A DNA stretch of 64,000 nucleotides from Euzebya rosea (GTDB lineage: Bacteria; Actinomycetota; Nitriliruptoria; Euzebyales; Euzebyaceae), in contig NZ_PGDQ01000001.1 of the NCBI RefSeq assembly GCF_003073135.1, positions 186,001-250,000 on the forward strand, written 5' to 3'. The translations under genes and the position numbers were made by a program. A model generated the notes under the pieces. The model was given only the letters and a program-made list of their open reading frames with translations, ran no database searches and was not told where the DNA came from. Shown here one piece after another: positions 49,287-57,949 of this stretch (position 1 is its first letter; each line of letters begins with the position of its first letter).

Positions 49287-49793
49287 TCAGGCGACGAGCT
49301 CCGCCGAGGCCGCCACCAGGTGGAACAGCCGGACGAACTCGTCGGCCAGGGTCACGTTGGGGGTGCGGCCGACCAGCACGAGGTGGTGACCCATGGAGAG
49401 GTCGAGGCGATGGGTCACCACCAGGATCGGATGGCCGTCGCGCATGGCCACGACCACCGACATCGTTCCCCGACAGTACGGGAGCACGACGTCCTGATCG
49501 GGTGAGACCGCGTGCGCATCGGCGGGGATGCCGGGGTCGGCCAGCAGCACGCTGTGGGTGGCGAGGATCCCGTGCTCGGCCAGCGGGGCCGGCGACCACG
49601 TCGTCGAGGCAGCACCGGCCGCTCGGTCGTCCTCGAGCAGCCGGGCGAGGGGTGGGGCTGTCGCTCGCAGGAGGGTGCGGTCCGTCCATGCTGGCGGGTC
49701 GGGTTCGCGGGCAGGCAGCCATCCATCGGGGAGCTCCACGACCCAGTCCGACCCGGTGGCCGCGGATCGGGACGCCGATGTCATGCCGCTCAC
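49287..49793 (-). CDS. Type VII-region hypothetical protein (168 aa)
   Basis: A soluble ~168-residue protein without recognised domain, beginning (from the overlapping GTG 49793) MSGMTSASRSA and then DWVVELPDGWLPAREPDPPA. The LPDGW-x(n)-AW pattern recurs at the N-terminus of the next upstream protein (VALPDGWTTVDPTDPIAW), so the two are probably distant paralogues. Both sit downstream of WXG proteins and are joined by a GTGA overlap. They may be ESX-associated chaperones or immunity-like factors, but this is speculation. Confidence 0.62.
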   Translation of the reverse strand: MSGMTSASRSAATGSDWVVELPDGWLPAREPDPPAWTDRTLLRATAPPLARLLEDDRAAGAASTTWSPAPLAEHGILATHSVLLADPGIPADAHAVSPDQDVVLPYCRGTMSVVVAMRDGHPILVVTHRLDLSMGHHLVLVGRTPNVTLADEFVRLFHLVAASAELVA

Positions 49794-50395
49794 GACGACA
49801 CCGGATCGGGGGCCGGCGGCGCGTCGGGCACGCCGTCGATCGCCAGTGTGGCGGCGATCGCGGCGAACACCGGGCCGAGCTGTTCGTGGTCGCCGACGTG
49901 GGGGGAGCGGAAGTCCGCGATCAGCAGCGCCCCGTCCACGGGGACGACGAACCGGTCGACCAGCAGCTGGACAACCAGGCCGTCCCGACCCCGGAACGTC
50001 GCCACACCCCGCTGGCGAACACCGGTCCCGACGGGCAGCTCCACGACGGAGGGCGACCCGATGGGACGCACGAACTCGGCGTGTCCTCCTCCGGTGTCCA
50101 GCATGGCCGCGCGCAGCATCGTCGGACTCGGCCGCGGGGCCTGTACCCCGGTCCGACGCAAGGACACGGACAGGTCGACGACGAGGGTGGTTCCGTCGGG
50201 CAGCTGCTGGCGGCACGACGCCGCGAGCACGACGCCGGCCCTGACGGCTCGATCGTGCCCACGCTGTCGCAGCACTGCTCGGACTGCGTCCGTGCCCCGT
50301 GACCACGCGATCGGGTCGGTCGGGTCCACGGTCGTCCAGCCGTCGGGCAGCGCCACCGTCACCGTGCGCACGGATCCGGTGGTCGATCCGGTCAT
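49790..50395 (-). CDS. Type VII-region hypothetical protein (201 aa)
   Basis: A soluble 201-residue protein, predicted mixed alpha/beta, rich in beta-strands (TTLVVDLSVSLRR, GLVVQLLVDRFVVPVDGALL). It shares the LPDGW motif near its start with the following gene. It overlaps the preceding 394-residue WXG-like protein gene by ATGA and the next gene by GTGA, so all three are translated from one message. Not assigned to a family. The phrases LLVDRFVVP and FAAIAATLAIDG suggest a folded globular domain rather than a spurious frame. Confidence 0.65.
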   Translation of the reverse strand: MTGSTTGSVRTVTVALPDGWTTVDPTDPIAWSRGTDAVRAVLRQRGHDRAVRAGVVLAASCRQQLPDGTTLVVDLSVSLRRTGVQAPRPSPTMLRAAMLDTGGGHAEFVRPIGSPSVVELPVGTGVRQRGVATFRGRDGLVVQLLVDRFVVPVDGALLIADFRSPHVGDHEQLGPVFAAIAATLAIDGVPDAPPAPDPVSS

Positions 50396-51576
50396 CGCTG
50401 TGCCTCCGTGTCGAAGGTCCCGACCACCGTGACGCCCCCGCTCAGCTCGAGGGCCGTGGCGACCCGCGTGACGACTGGGCCGGCCAGCGCCTGCAGGTCC
50501 AGCAAGTCCAGCCAGGCGGGGGCGAGGGCCGCAGGACCTGCCTCGACGGCAGCGAACCAGTCGACGTACCGCAGCGGACGGGGGATCTCGACGGTCGTGA
50601 CCTGCAGCCCTGCCACGAGGTCCACCGGCACCGTCGCCACCGCTGGCACGGTCGGGATCAGGTCGACCACCCCCGCCAGCACGGGCAGGGCTGCAGGCGG
50701 AGTCGCTGCCGGTCCGTCGGCGGTGACCAGGTGCAGGACGTCGCCGAGGGTCGTCGTCCCTGCGGCACGGTCGAGGGCGGCGTCGGTCCGTGCCGGTCCG
50801 ATGACCGCAGCGCCCATGACGTCCTCCAGGGCGCCATGCAGGCCGAGCACCACATCCGACCAGCTGTCGGCCACGATCCCCGCGATCTCGGTGCCGGGGT
50901 CGAGCGTGTCGGCGTCGCCGTCGGCGTCGGTCCCCATGACGGCTGCCACCAGTCCGGGGCCGCCGAGGTGGGCCAGCATGGCCGTCAGCAGGTCATCGCC
51001 GGGGCCGGGCTGTTGCGGTGTGCGGTCGTCGAGGACGCGTGTCGCCGACGTGGCCAGCTCGGCGTGCTCGGTTCGCAGCTCGGCCGCTCGGGCACGGGCC
51101 GCCTTCAGATCGCGCAACGCCTCACCGACTGCGGCGTCGTGGTGCAGCTCGAGCTGGCCCTGCTGGTAGGCCTCGGCACGGGCCTCGTTGGCCGCAGCCC
51201 ACGCGGCGTGGGCCGCCTCGGCGTCGACGAGCGTCCGGAGCCCCTCCCTCCTGAGCTCGCGAAGCGACTCGCCCCACCTGGTGAGCGCCTTGCTCGCCGC
51301 GTCCAGCGCCATCCGTGCGGTCAGGACCCGGGCGGGCAGCGCGGAGAACCGCTCCGCGAACGCGGCGGCGGTCGGGCCGCCCCATCCGCTGTCCCCGACG
51401 TCGAGGCCGAGCTGCTGCAGCTGGTCGTAGAGGTCCTCCGCCGTGTCTGCCCGCACGCCCATCGCGGACGCAACGTCGACGATCGCCTCCGGGGAGCCGG
51501 GGGTCGGGCAGCCACCGATCAGGTCCCAGCGGCTGTCGACGTCGCTGATCCCGGGGCGGTGGAGGGGAGGGGGCAT
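50392..51576 (-). CDS. Large WXG-type putative type VII secretion substrate
   Basis: A 394-residue Ala-rich protein. The N-terminal ~190 residues are helical with a WXG motif in context (LGLDVGDSGWGGPTAAAFAE) and a long charged coiled coil (SLRELRREGLRTLVDAEAAH, LKAARARAAELRTEHAEL). The C-terminal ~180 residues are Gly/Ala/Val-rich (LPVLAGVVDLIPTVPAVATV) with no recognised toxin motif. Long WXG proteins of this kind are usually ESX substrates. It is preceded by a WXG100 gene (58-base gap) and followed by two coupled small genes, all on the minus strand. Confidence 0.75.
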   Translation of the reverse strand: MPPPLHRPGISDVDSRWDLIGGCPTPGSPEAIVDVASAMGVRADTAEDLYDQLQQLGLDVGDSGWGGPTAAAFAERFSALPARVLTARMALDAASKALTRWGESLRELRREGLRTLVDAEAAHAAWAAANEARAEAYQQGQLELHHDAAVGEALRDLKAARARAAELRTEHAELATSATRVLDDRTPQQPGPGDDLLTAMLAHLGGPGLVAAVMGTDADGDADTLDPGTEIAGIVADSWSDVVLGLHGALEDVMGAAVIGPARTDAALDRAAGTTTLGDVLHLVTADGPAATPPAALPVLAGVVDLIPTVPAVATVPVDLVAGLQVTTVEIPRPLRYVDWFAAVEAGPAALAPAWLDLLDLQALAGPVVTRVATALELSGGVTVVGTFDTEAQR

Positions 51577-51633
51577 GGGTGGTGTGATCCCGGGGACGGG
51601 CGGTGTGCCGCCCGGATTCAGCGGGGGAGTTGG

Positions 51634-51924
51634 CTAGGAAAGGACGCTGGCGGCGTTGCGGGCATCCCAGTCGGCGATCAGGTCGCCGCGCTCCTGGAGC
51701 CAGCGGCCGAGGGTGTCCAGGGCGGTCGTCAACTCCTCGGCAGCGCTGTTCCACTCCTCGTAGCGGGTCTGGAAGGCCGCGGCGGTCTCGCCGGTGAAGG
51801 AGTCGTTCAACGACGACAGCTGCGACCGGCAGGACGCGATCTCCTCCTGGGCGACGACGGCGGCCTGGCCGACACGGCCGGCCATGCGGGTGATCTCCTC
51901 GTGGTTCGCGCGGATGACGCTCAT
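51634..51924 (-). CDS. WXG100-family (ESAT-6-like) protein
   Basis: A 96-residue helix-turn-helix hairpin protein. The turn reads LNDSFTGETAAAFQTRYEEW, i.e. F-T-G in place of the usual W-x-G, and EEWNSAAEELTTALDTLGRW matches a second paralogue at 57384. Its size and pattern are characteristic of the small secreted partner in type VII systems. ATG 51924 has a purine-rich GAAGGGGA site about seven bases upstream. It is divergent from the sigma factor gene. Confidence 0.86.
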   Translation of the reverse strand: MSVIRANHEEITRMAGRVGQAAVVAQEEIASCRSQLSSLNDSFTGETAAAFQTRYEEWNSAAEELTTALDTLGRWLQERGDLIADWDARNAASVLS

Positions 51925-52009
51925 GGGTGGTCCCCTTCGATGTCGTGGGTCGAGGCCGAGGGATCGGCCGGTGACTGCATGTCCGTCCCTACCGATCACG
52001 GGCCCACGA

Positions 52010-52045
52010 CTCCTCCCTCGCCGTGAACCTTTTTTGCGGGAGGAG
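52010..52045. promoter_or_regulatory. Inverted repeat in the divergent WXG100/sigma region
   Basis: CTCCTCCC (52010-52017) and GGGAGGAG (52038-52045) are perfectly complementary across a 20-base loop that contains a six-T run. It lies between the divergent WXG100 (51924) and sigma-factor (52129) starts, so it may be an operator or a leader hairpin. No other promoter element is certain here. Confidence 0.4.
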
Positions 52046-52128
52046 GTTGTCCACACCGTCCGGTACCGCCGGTCCGGCAGCTCGTTTACGCTCTGTCGAC
52101 ATCGGGTGGACGGACGAGAGGGTGTGGG

Positions 52129-52806
52129 GTGCAGGGGGCACGGCGGGGCTCGGCGGCCGACGGCGGGTCGCCGGTCGAGGCTCGCGACGGCGCGCCGTCG
52201 GACCAGGCCCTCGTCAGGGCCGTCCGGGACGGCGACGAGGACGCGTTCGCCCTGCTGTACGCCCGCTACGAGCCGGTCGCCCGCCGGTCGGCTCGTCGCG
52301 CGGCCAGACGGCACCCGCAGCTCGACGTGGAGGAGGTCACCAACCTCGCGATCACCCGCCTGTGGCAGGTCCTGGACCGCTTCGACGACGAGCGGGACTT
52401 CGCACCGTGGGCCGCCGTGGTCCTCTCCCATGCCGTGCGCAGCGCGGCCGAACGCACCCGCTCGGCGACCTCGCGGATGAACTGGGGTGCGATGCTCGCC
52501 GGCGCGACGGAGGACGAGCGGGATCGCCTTTCGGAGCTGCCCGGGCGGGGTGGAGCGGGCAGCGACGGGCTGGAGTCGGTGTTGCTGGACGAGCAGGAAC
52601 GTGTCGTGGCCGCCGTGCTGCAGGAGGTACTTTCCCCGCGTGAAGCGAAGGTGGTGCGACTGCGTCTGGCTGGGTGGACCTACTCCGAGATCGCCGATCG
52701 ACTCGAGCTGGACACCAAGGCCGTGGACAACGCACTGCGTCGTGGGATGGCACGGCTGCGCGAGGCCTTCTCCGACGGCCGCGTCGAGGCGGTGATGTCG
52801 CCGTGA
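52129..52806 (+). CDS. Sigma-70 family (ECF-like) RNA polymerase sigma factor
   Basis: A 225-residue sigma factor. Region 2 spans VRAVRDGDEDAFALLYARYE to ITRLWQVLDRFDDERDFAPW, and region 4 is LSPREAKVVRLRLAGWTYSE followed by IADRLELDTKAVDNALRRGM, a helix-turn-helix. The two-domain structure is that of ECF/SigF-like alternative sigmas, here with a ~35-residue N-terminal extension and a variable linker. As it is translationally coupled (GTGA) to the EssC/EccC gene, it may be dedicated to the type VII locus. GTG 52129 is the annotated start; later starts are possible. No anti-sigma factor gene is adjacent. Confidence 0.87.
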   Translation: MQGARRGSAADGGSPVEARDGAPSDQALVRAVRDGDEDAFALLYARYEPVARRSARRAARRHPQLDVEEVTNLAITRLWQVLDRFDDERDFAPWAAVVLSHAVRSAAERTRSATSRMNWGAMLAGATEDERDRLSELPGRGGAGSDGLESVLLDEQERVVAAVLQEVLSPREAKVVRLRLAGWTYSEIADRLELDTKAVDNALRRGMARLREAFSDGRVEAVMSP

Positions 52807-55800
52807 GCGCTCGGGACGACGAGGTCGTCAACCAGCTCGTCCGCGGCAGCGATGGTCGCTGGACGCTGGCCGAGGCCCCGTCCAGCGGAGCCCCTGCGGA
52901 CCGGGACGCTGGAATCGCCGACGTCGAGGCGCCCACGTCGGCTGGCGCCGCCGAGCCGCCGACCCGGGGTGGTCCGTCCGAGGGTGGTCCGTCCGAGGAT
53001 GGTCCGTCCGGTGCCGGCCCGCTCGACACCGGCCCGATGGTTCGTCGCCTGCTCGTCCGGGCCGGTGGAACCGATCGCCACGTCGTGGTGCTCGGCGACT
53101 CCGGCCAGTCGACCGATCAGCTGGTTGCCGAGCTCGAACGCATCGCGCCGGGCACCCCGTTGATCGACGGGGCAGCCCTCCCCAGCGGGACCATGGTCGA
53201 GTCCCTCGGCCTGCGCGACGGGCAGGTCGTCACCGTCGACACCGAGGACCAGGCGCGGGACGACCAGCGATCACCCCACGAACACCGCGCGCCCCTGGAG
53301 GGGCCGGTGCTGCGGATCGTCGGCGGCCCCGACGCCGGTCGCACCATCCCCATCCGCGTCGGGCAGATGACCATCGGCCGGGCCGCCGGCAACAGCATCG
53401 TCCTCGACGACCCCAACGCGTCGCGCAGTCACTGCGTGATCCACCGGGACCGCGACGGGGTCGTGGTCATCGACGTCGGCAGCGCCAACGGCACACGGGT
53501 CGAGGGGGTGCCCGAGCCGCAGTCGCGGCTGCACCCCGGCGACCTGCTGCGCCTCGGCGACAGCCTCCTCGAGCTCGGTGACGGCAGCGATGTCGAGACC
53601 GTCGTGCTCGAGCGCGGGCACGACAGCCTCGGCATCCACCGCCGTTTCCGGGCCGGCGTCGACGACCCGCCCAGCCGGATCAGGTACCCGCAGAAGCGCG
53701 ACCCCGGCGAGCCGCAGCCGCTCAACCTCCTGATGGCGATCCTGCCCGCCGGCGGCATCGCGGCCATGGCGTTCCTGTTCGGGCGCCCCGAGATGCTGAT
53801 CTTCGCGGCCATGTCGCCGATGCTGGCCATCGGCCGGAACATCTCCGCCAAGCGCAACCATCGCGACAAGGTGCTGCAGGCGGAGGTCGACCATCGCGAG
53901 GCGGTGGCGCGCTTCTCCGCCGACTTCGAGGCCATGCGTGCCGCCGAACGACGTCACCGTCGGCACGCCCTGCCCGACCCGGCTCGCATCGTGGAAGCCG
54001 CCACCCGGCCCACCACCGAGCTGTGGAACCGCCGCTGCACCGACGTCGACGCGCTCACCGTGCGCGTCGGGTCGGCCTTCGCACCCTCCGACATCGAGGT
54101 CGAGGGTGCACCCGAACGGGAGGCCAGCGAGCCGCAGCCATGGCTGCCCGTCGGCGTGTCCCTCGTGGAGTCCGGTGGGCTGGCGCTGGTGGGCGACCTC
54201 CCACGGGTGCGGGCGCTGGCCCGATCCCTCGTCCTGCAGGCCGCGGTCCTGCACGCGCCGTCGGAGCTGCGGATCGTGTTCCTCGGTGGCTACGACGCGT
54301 CGGGGGACTGGACCTGGCTGCGATGGCTGCCGCACGTCCGCAGGGGACCGCTCGAACCGTCCCTGCTGCTCGGCACCGACGCCAGCTCCCGCGCCGCCCG
54401 GGTTGAGGAGCTCCGGCGGATCCTGACCGAGCGGCGCGAAGCCGCGGAGGACCGTCGCAGCGTGTTCGCCCCACGCATCCTGCTGGTCTGCGACGACGCA
54501 TCCGCGCGGCTGGGCGAAGGCATCGCCGAGCTCGTCCGTGACGGCGGTCCGCTGGGCATCCACGCCCTGTGCCTGGACACCCTGCAGGTGCCCGAGGGCT
54601 GCGACGCCTCCGTGGTACTGGGCGAACGCGTCGACGCCGCACGGGTGGAACGCAAGGGCCGAGCACCGGTGCGGGGGGTCATCACCGACGCCCTCGACGT
54701 CGACCGCTGCGAGGAGGTCAGCCGGGCACTCGCCCCCGTCCGGGTCATCGGCGAGGAGGACGACGACGGCCTGCCCACGTCGTGCCGGCTGCTGAGCACC
54801 CTCGGACTGCAACCCACCGCCGCCCACGTCCGTGCCCGCTGGCGAGCGGTGTCGCCGAGCAGCCGAGCCGTCATCGGCGTCGGTCCCGAACGGCCGATCG
54901 CGCTCGACCTGACCCGCGACGGTCCCCACGCGCTGGTGGCGGGCACGACCGGCGCGGGCAAGAGCGAGTTCATCAAGACCCTGGTCGCGTCGTTGGCGCT
55001 GGAGAACCACCCCGACCACCTGTCGTTCCTCTTCATCGACTTCAAGGGCGGGGGTGACTACCGGACACTCGTCCGGCTGCCGCATGCCGTTGCGCTGGCC
55101 ACCAACCTCGACGACCCCGCGGCGTTCGACCGGACGCTGGCGTTGCTGGAGGCCGAGATGGGCCGCCGAGTCGGGCTCCTCCAGGCTGCCGGTACCACCT
55201 CCATGGAGGGCTACATGGCCGTCCCGGGTGGACCGCCGACGCCGATGCCGCGCCTCGTCGTGGTGGCCGACGAGTTCGCCGAGCTGAAGGACAAGGCCCC
55301 CCAGCAGCTGGACCGGTTGGTGTCGGTCGCCCGCACCGGTCGGTCGGTCGGCGTGCACCTGCTGCTGGCCACACAGCGTCCCGGCGGCGTCGTGACCAGC
55401 CAGATCGACGCCAACGTCGGCCTCCGCGTGTGCTTCCGGGTGACCGACGAGCAGGAGAGCAAGGAGGTCATCGGCTCGCCGTTGGCCGGCAGGATCGCCG
55501 AGCGGCACCGTGGGCGCTGTGTCTTCCGCTCCGCCGCCACGCCGTTGACGGAGGTGCAGACCGCCCGCGTCGCCGGTGCCAGGCCCGGGGCAGTGTCGGC
55601 AGCTCCAGTGCGGGCGGTGGAGCTGGACTGGGAGCGCCTCGGCCGGCCCTTCCCCAAGGGTCCGGAGGCCGGCGAGGTGCCCGACGCCGACACCGACCTG
55701 CACGACGTCGTCGAGGCGGTCCGTGCCGCGGCCACCGCGGAGGGCTGGACCCACAGCGCCATCCCGTGGCCCGCCGAGCTGCCCGACCAGCTGCCCCTGT

Positions 55801-57329
55801 CGGGCCTGCCCGATGACCCCGCCGCCCTGCCCGACGCCATCCCGGTCGGCCTGGTCGACGTTCCGTCGACGCAACGCCAGGAGGTGCAGCACATCCGGCT
55901 CGGCGGCGGCCACGTCGTCATCGCCGGCAGCGCCCGCACCGGCCGGAGCACGGCCCTGCGCACCTTCCTCGCCGGGGTCGTGGGTCGGTTCGGCCCCGAC
56001 GACCTCCGGATCGCCGCGCTGGACTTCGGCGGGGGTGCACTGCTGCCGCTGCAGCAGCTGCCCCACTGCACGGGCTTGTCGATGGAGGACCTCGTCGAGG
56101 CCGAGGACATCGTGGCGTCCCTCGAACGGGAGCTGGCCCGGCGTCGCGACCTGTTCGCCGAGCACGGCTGGCCCGACCTGCCGGCGCAGCGAGCGCAGTC
56201 CGACACGCCGTTGCCGTGGCTGCTCCTGGCGATCGAGGGGTGGGACAACCTGGCCGAGGAGGGCATGCGCCAGTCGTTGCACACCCGGGTCGCACAGCTG
56301 CTGGCGCGCGGCACCCCGCAGGGCCTCCAGGTCGTCATGACCGGTGACCGCGGCACCACCCATTCCACCATCGCCCGCCACCTGACCCATCGCTTCAGCC
56401 TGCGGTTCAACCGCAGCGTCGACGCCGAGCTGCAGGGCATCATGGCGCGCGACCTCCCCCGCTACCAGCCGCCCGGTCGCGCGGTGGAGATCCGCACGAC
56501 CCGCCTGCTGCAGTTCGCCGAGCTCGACGATCCCGACCGGGTCGGGCAGGCCGTGGCGTTCCAGCGAGCGCTCGCTGCCGTCGTGGCCGTCCTGGGCGCC
56601 GACACCGGACAGCGGCTGGGCCTGGGGACCGAACCACCGTCGACCATGCCCGACGCCATGGACATGGCGGCGACCGGTCCACCCGCCGGGCTGACGTTCC
56701 CGCTGCTGCTGGGCATGGGGGAGGACCCCCGGGAACCGGTGTGGGCGGACCTCGAGGACTCCGGCGGGCTCCTCTTCGTGGTCGGCCCGCCCGGGACCGG
56801 CCGCTCGACGACGCTGCACGCCATGGCGGTGGCCGCACACCATCTGGGCATCGACGTGGCGGTTGCCGGTCCCGACACCTCCCCGCTGACCACCGATCCG
56901 ACGGTCCCCGGGCAACGCGTCTCCCTCGCCGACCACGAGACCCTGGTGCCGCGAGCCGGCCGACGCCTGCTCGTGCTGGTCGATGACCTCGACCTGCTGG
57001 AGGACTCACGGGTCCTGCAGCAGTCGCTGGGGTCGCCCGTGACCGGCCGCGGTGTCGTGGTGACGGCCGACAACGCCTGGATGAAGGCTCGCTTCTCCGG
57101 CCTGGCCGCAGCGGTCCGTCGACCGCGCCGGGGCATGATCCTCAGCCCGCCCTCGACGGCCAACGGCGTGGAGATGTTCGCCGCCTCCCTCGACCCGGCC
57201 CTGATCGCCCCGCCGACCCCCGGGCGGGCGGTCGCCAACCTCGGTGGCACCCACATCCTCCTGCGCGTTCCCCGACCCCCGGGAGAAAGTTCGGGTGAGG
57301 GGGAGGAACTCGGCGGCGCCGATCGGTAG
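52803..57329 (+). CDS. EssC/EccC-type type VII secretion ATPase with FHA domain
   Basis: A 1,508-residue FtsK/SpoIIIE-type motor. A disordered N-terminus leads into a ubiquitin-like or FHA-like region (residues ~80-150). A clear FHA domain follows (VGQMTIGRAAGNSIVLDDPN, RSHCVI, GSANGTRVEG; ~169-250), then two adjacent membrane helices (LNLLMAILPAGGIAAMAFLF, ILIFAAMSPML-like) and three ATPase modules. Walker A of D1 is intact (GTTGAGKSE, ~714). D2 (GSARTGRST, ~1042) and D3 (GPPGTGRST, ~1328) carry Arg for the P-loop Lys. EccC/EssC powers WXG export. The FHA arrangement resembles Firmicute EssC more than mycobacterial EccC. It is coupled to the sigma factor. No EccB/D/E or mycosin is present in the window. 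Confidence 0.93.
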   Translation: MSARDDEVVNQLVRGSDGRWTLAEAPSSGAPADRDAGIADVEAPTSAGAAEPPTRGGPSEGGPSEDGPSGAGPLDTGPMVRRLLVRAGGTDRHVVVLGDSGQSTDQLVAELERIAPGTPLIDGAALPSGTMVESLGLRDGQVVTVDTEDQARDDQRSPHEHRAPLEGPVLRIVGGPDAGRTIPIRVGQMTIGRAAGNSIVLDDPNASRSHCVIHRDRDGVVVIDVGSANGTRVEGVPEPQSRLHPGDLLRLGDSLLELGDGSDVETVVLERGHDSLGIHRRFRAGVDDPPSRIRYPQKRDPGEPQPLNLLMAILPAGGIAAMAFLFGRPEMLIFAAMSPMLAIGRNISAKRNHRDKVLQAEVDHREAVARFSADFEAMRAAERRHRRHALPDPARIVEAATRPTTELWNRRCTDVDALTVRVGSAFAPSDIEVEGAPEREASEPQPWLPVGVSLVESGGLALVGDLPRVRALARSLVLQAAVLHAPSELRIVFLGGYDASGDWTWLRWLPHVRRGPLEPSLLLGTDASSRAARVEELRRILTERREAAEDRRSVFAPRILLVCDDASARLGEGIAELVRDGGPLGIHALCLDTLQVPEGCDASVVLGERVDAARVERKGRAPVRGVITDALDVDRCEEVSRALAPVRVIGEEDDDGLPTSCRLLSTLGLQPTAAHVRARWRAVSPSSRAVIGVGPERPIALDLTRDGPHALVAGTTGAGKSEFIKTLVASLALENHPDHLSFLFIDFKGGGDYRTLVRLPHAVALATNLDDPAAFDRTLALLEAEMGRRVGLLQAAGTTSMEGYMAVPGGPPTPMPRLVVVADEFAELKDKAPQQLDRLVSVARTGRSVGVHLLLATQRPGGVVTSQIDANVGLRVCFRVTDEQESKEVIGSPLAGRIAERHRGRCVFRSAATPLTEVQTARVAGARPGAVSAAPVRAVELDWERLGRPFPKGPEAGEVPDADTDLHDVVEAVRAAATAEGWTHSAIPWPAELPDQLPLSGLPDDPAALPDAIPVGLVDVPSTQRQEVQHIRLGGGHVVIAGSARTGRSTALRTFLAGVVGRFGPDDLRIAALDFGGGALLPLQQLPHCTGLSMEDLVEAEDIVASLERELARRRDLFAEHGWPDLPAQRAQSDTPLPWLLLAIEGWDNLAEEGMRQSLHTRVAQLLARGTPQGLQVVMTGDRGTTHSTIARHLTHRFSLRFNRSVDAELQGIMARDLPRYQPPGRAVEIRTTRLLQFAELDDPDRVGQAVAFQRALAAVVAVLGADTGQRLGLGTEPPSTMPDAMDMAATGPPAGLTFPLLLGMGEDPREPVWADLEDSGGLLFVVGPPGTGRSTTLHAMAVAAHHLGIDVAVAGPDTSPLTTDPTVPGQRVSLADHETLVPRAGRRLLVLVDDLDLLEDSRVLQQSLGSPVTGRGVVVTADNAWMKARFSGLAAAVRRPRRGMILSPPSTANGVEMFAASLDPALIAPPTPGRAVANLGGTHILLRVPRPPGESSGEGEELGGADR

Positions 57330-57383
57330 AGGCCGGTACACGCCAGCCGCACCCCGCGGCCCCGACGCACACAGGAGATCCCG

Positions 57384-57665
57384 ATGACGCAGTTCTTCGT
57401 CGCCCCGGACGAGCTTCGCGGCCACGCTGGCCAGCTCGACACCTACGCGGTGTCCACCCAGCAGGGCTTCGACTCCCTCCGCAGCGAGCTGGCCGACATC
57501 GAGGCCTACTTCACCGGCCTGGCCTCGACCGCCTTCCAGGGGCACATGGAGGAGTGGCAGACCTCCGCCCGTGCGCTGACCACCGCGTTGGCATCCCTCG
57601 GCGAGTTCCTCAACAGCGAGGCCGCGTCCGCCGAGGAGCTCGACGCCCAGCTCGCAGCCGGCTGA
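57384..57665 (+). CDS. WXG100-family protein
   Basis: A 93-residue ESAT-6-like hairpin protein 54 bases after the secretion ATPase. The turn is DIEAYFTGLASTAFQGHMEE (F-T-G instead of W-x-G), followed by EWQTSARALTTALASLGEFL, closely paralleling the WXG100 at 51634-51924. An AGGAG site lies seven bases before the ATG. It is probably a secreted substrate or heterodimer partner for the following gene. Confidence 0.88.
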   Translation: MTQFFVAPDELRGHAGQLDTYAVSTQQGFDSLRSELADIEAYFTGLASTAFQGHMEEWQTSARALTTALASLGEFLNSEAASAEELDAQLAAG

Positions 57666-57672
57666 CCGACCC

Positions 57673-57945
57673 ATGTCCGAAACCGTCGTCGATCCGGCAC
57701 ACCTGCGTGCCCTGGCGGGTCGAGCCGAGGGCCTGTCCAGCGAGGTCGGCGGCCTGGGGTCGCTGGTCGAGGAGCTCCCACCCGCTGCCGCCGGCGACCC
57801 GGGCCTGGCTGCCGCGGTCGGGGCCTTCGTCCGGGCATGGCGTGCCCGGGCCGTCGAGATGGAGGCCGAGCTGACCGACGCGGGGGAGTTCCTGCGGACC
57901 TTCGCCGACGCGGCCGAGCAGATGGACGCCTCGCTGTCAGAATGA
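57673..57945 (+). CDS. Second small WXG-like partner protein
   Basis: A 90-residue Ala/Glu-rich helical protein seven bases after the WXG100 gene. It has the size and helix-turn-helix character of ESX partners (VDPAHLRALAGRAEGLSSEV, then AFVRAWRARAVEMEAELTDA, AGEFLRTFADAAEQMDASL), but the turn has no W-x-G and reads PAAAGDPGLAAAVGAF. Its position suggests an EsxA/EsxB-type pair with the preceding gene. Confidence 0.78.
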   Translation: MSETVVDPAHLRALAGRAEGLSSEVGGLGSLVEELPPAAAGDPGLAAAVGAFVRAWRARAVEMEAELTDAGEFLRTFADAAEQMDASLSE

Positions 57946-57949
57946 CCCG

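Noticed and set aside
53271-56936. A 1,221-residue minus-strand open frame opposite the type VII ATPase
   Set aside because: His/Gln/Gly/Arg-rich antisense shadow without any motif; the plus strand carries a complete FtsK-type protein.
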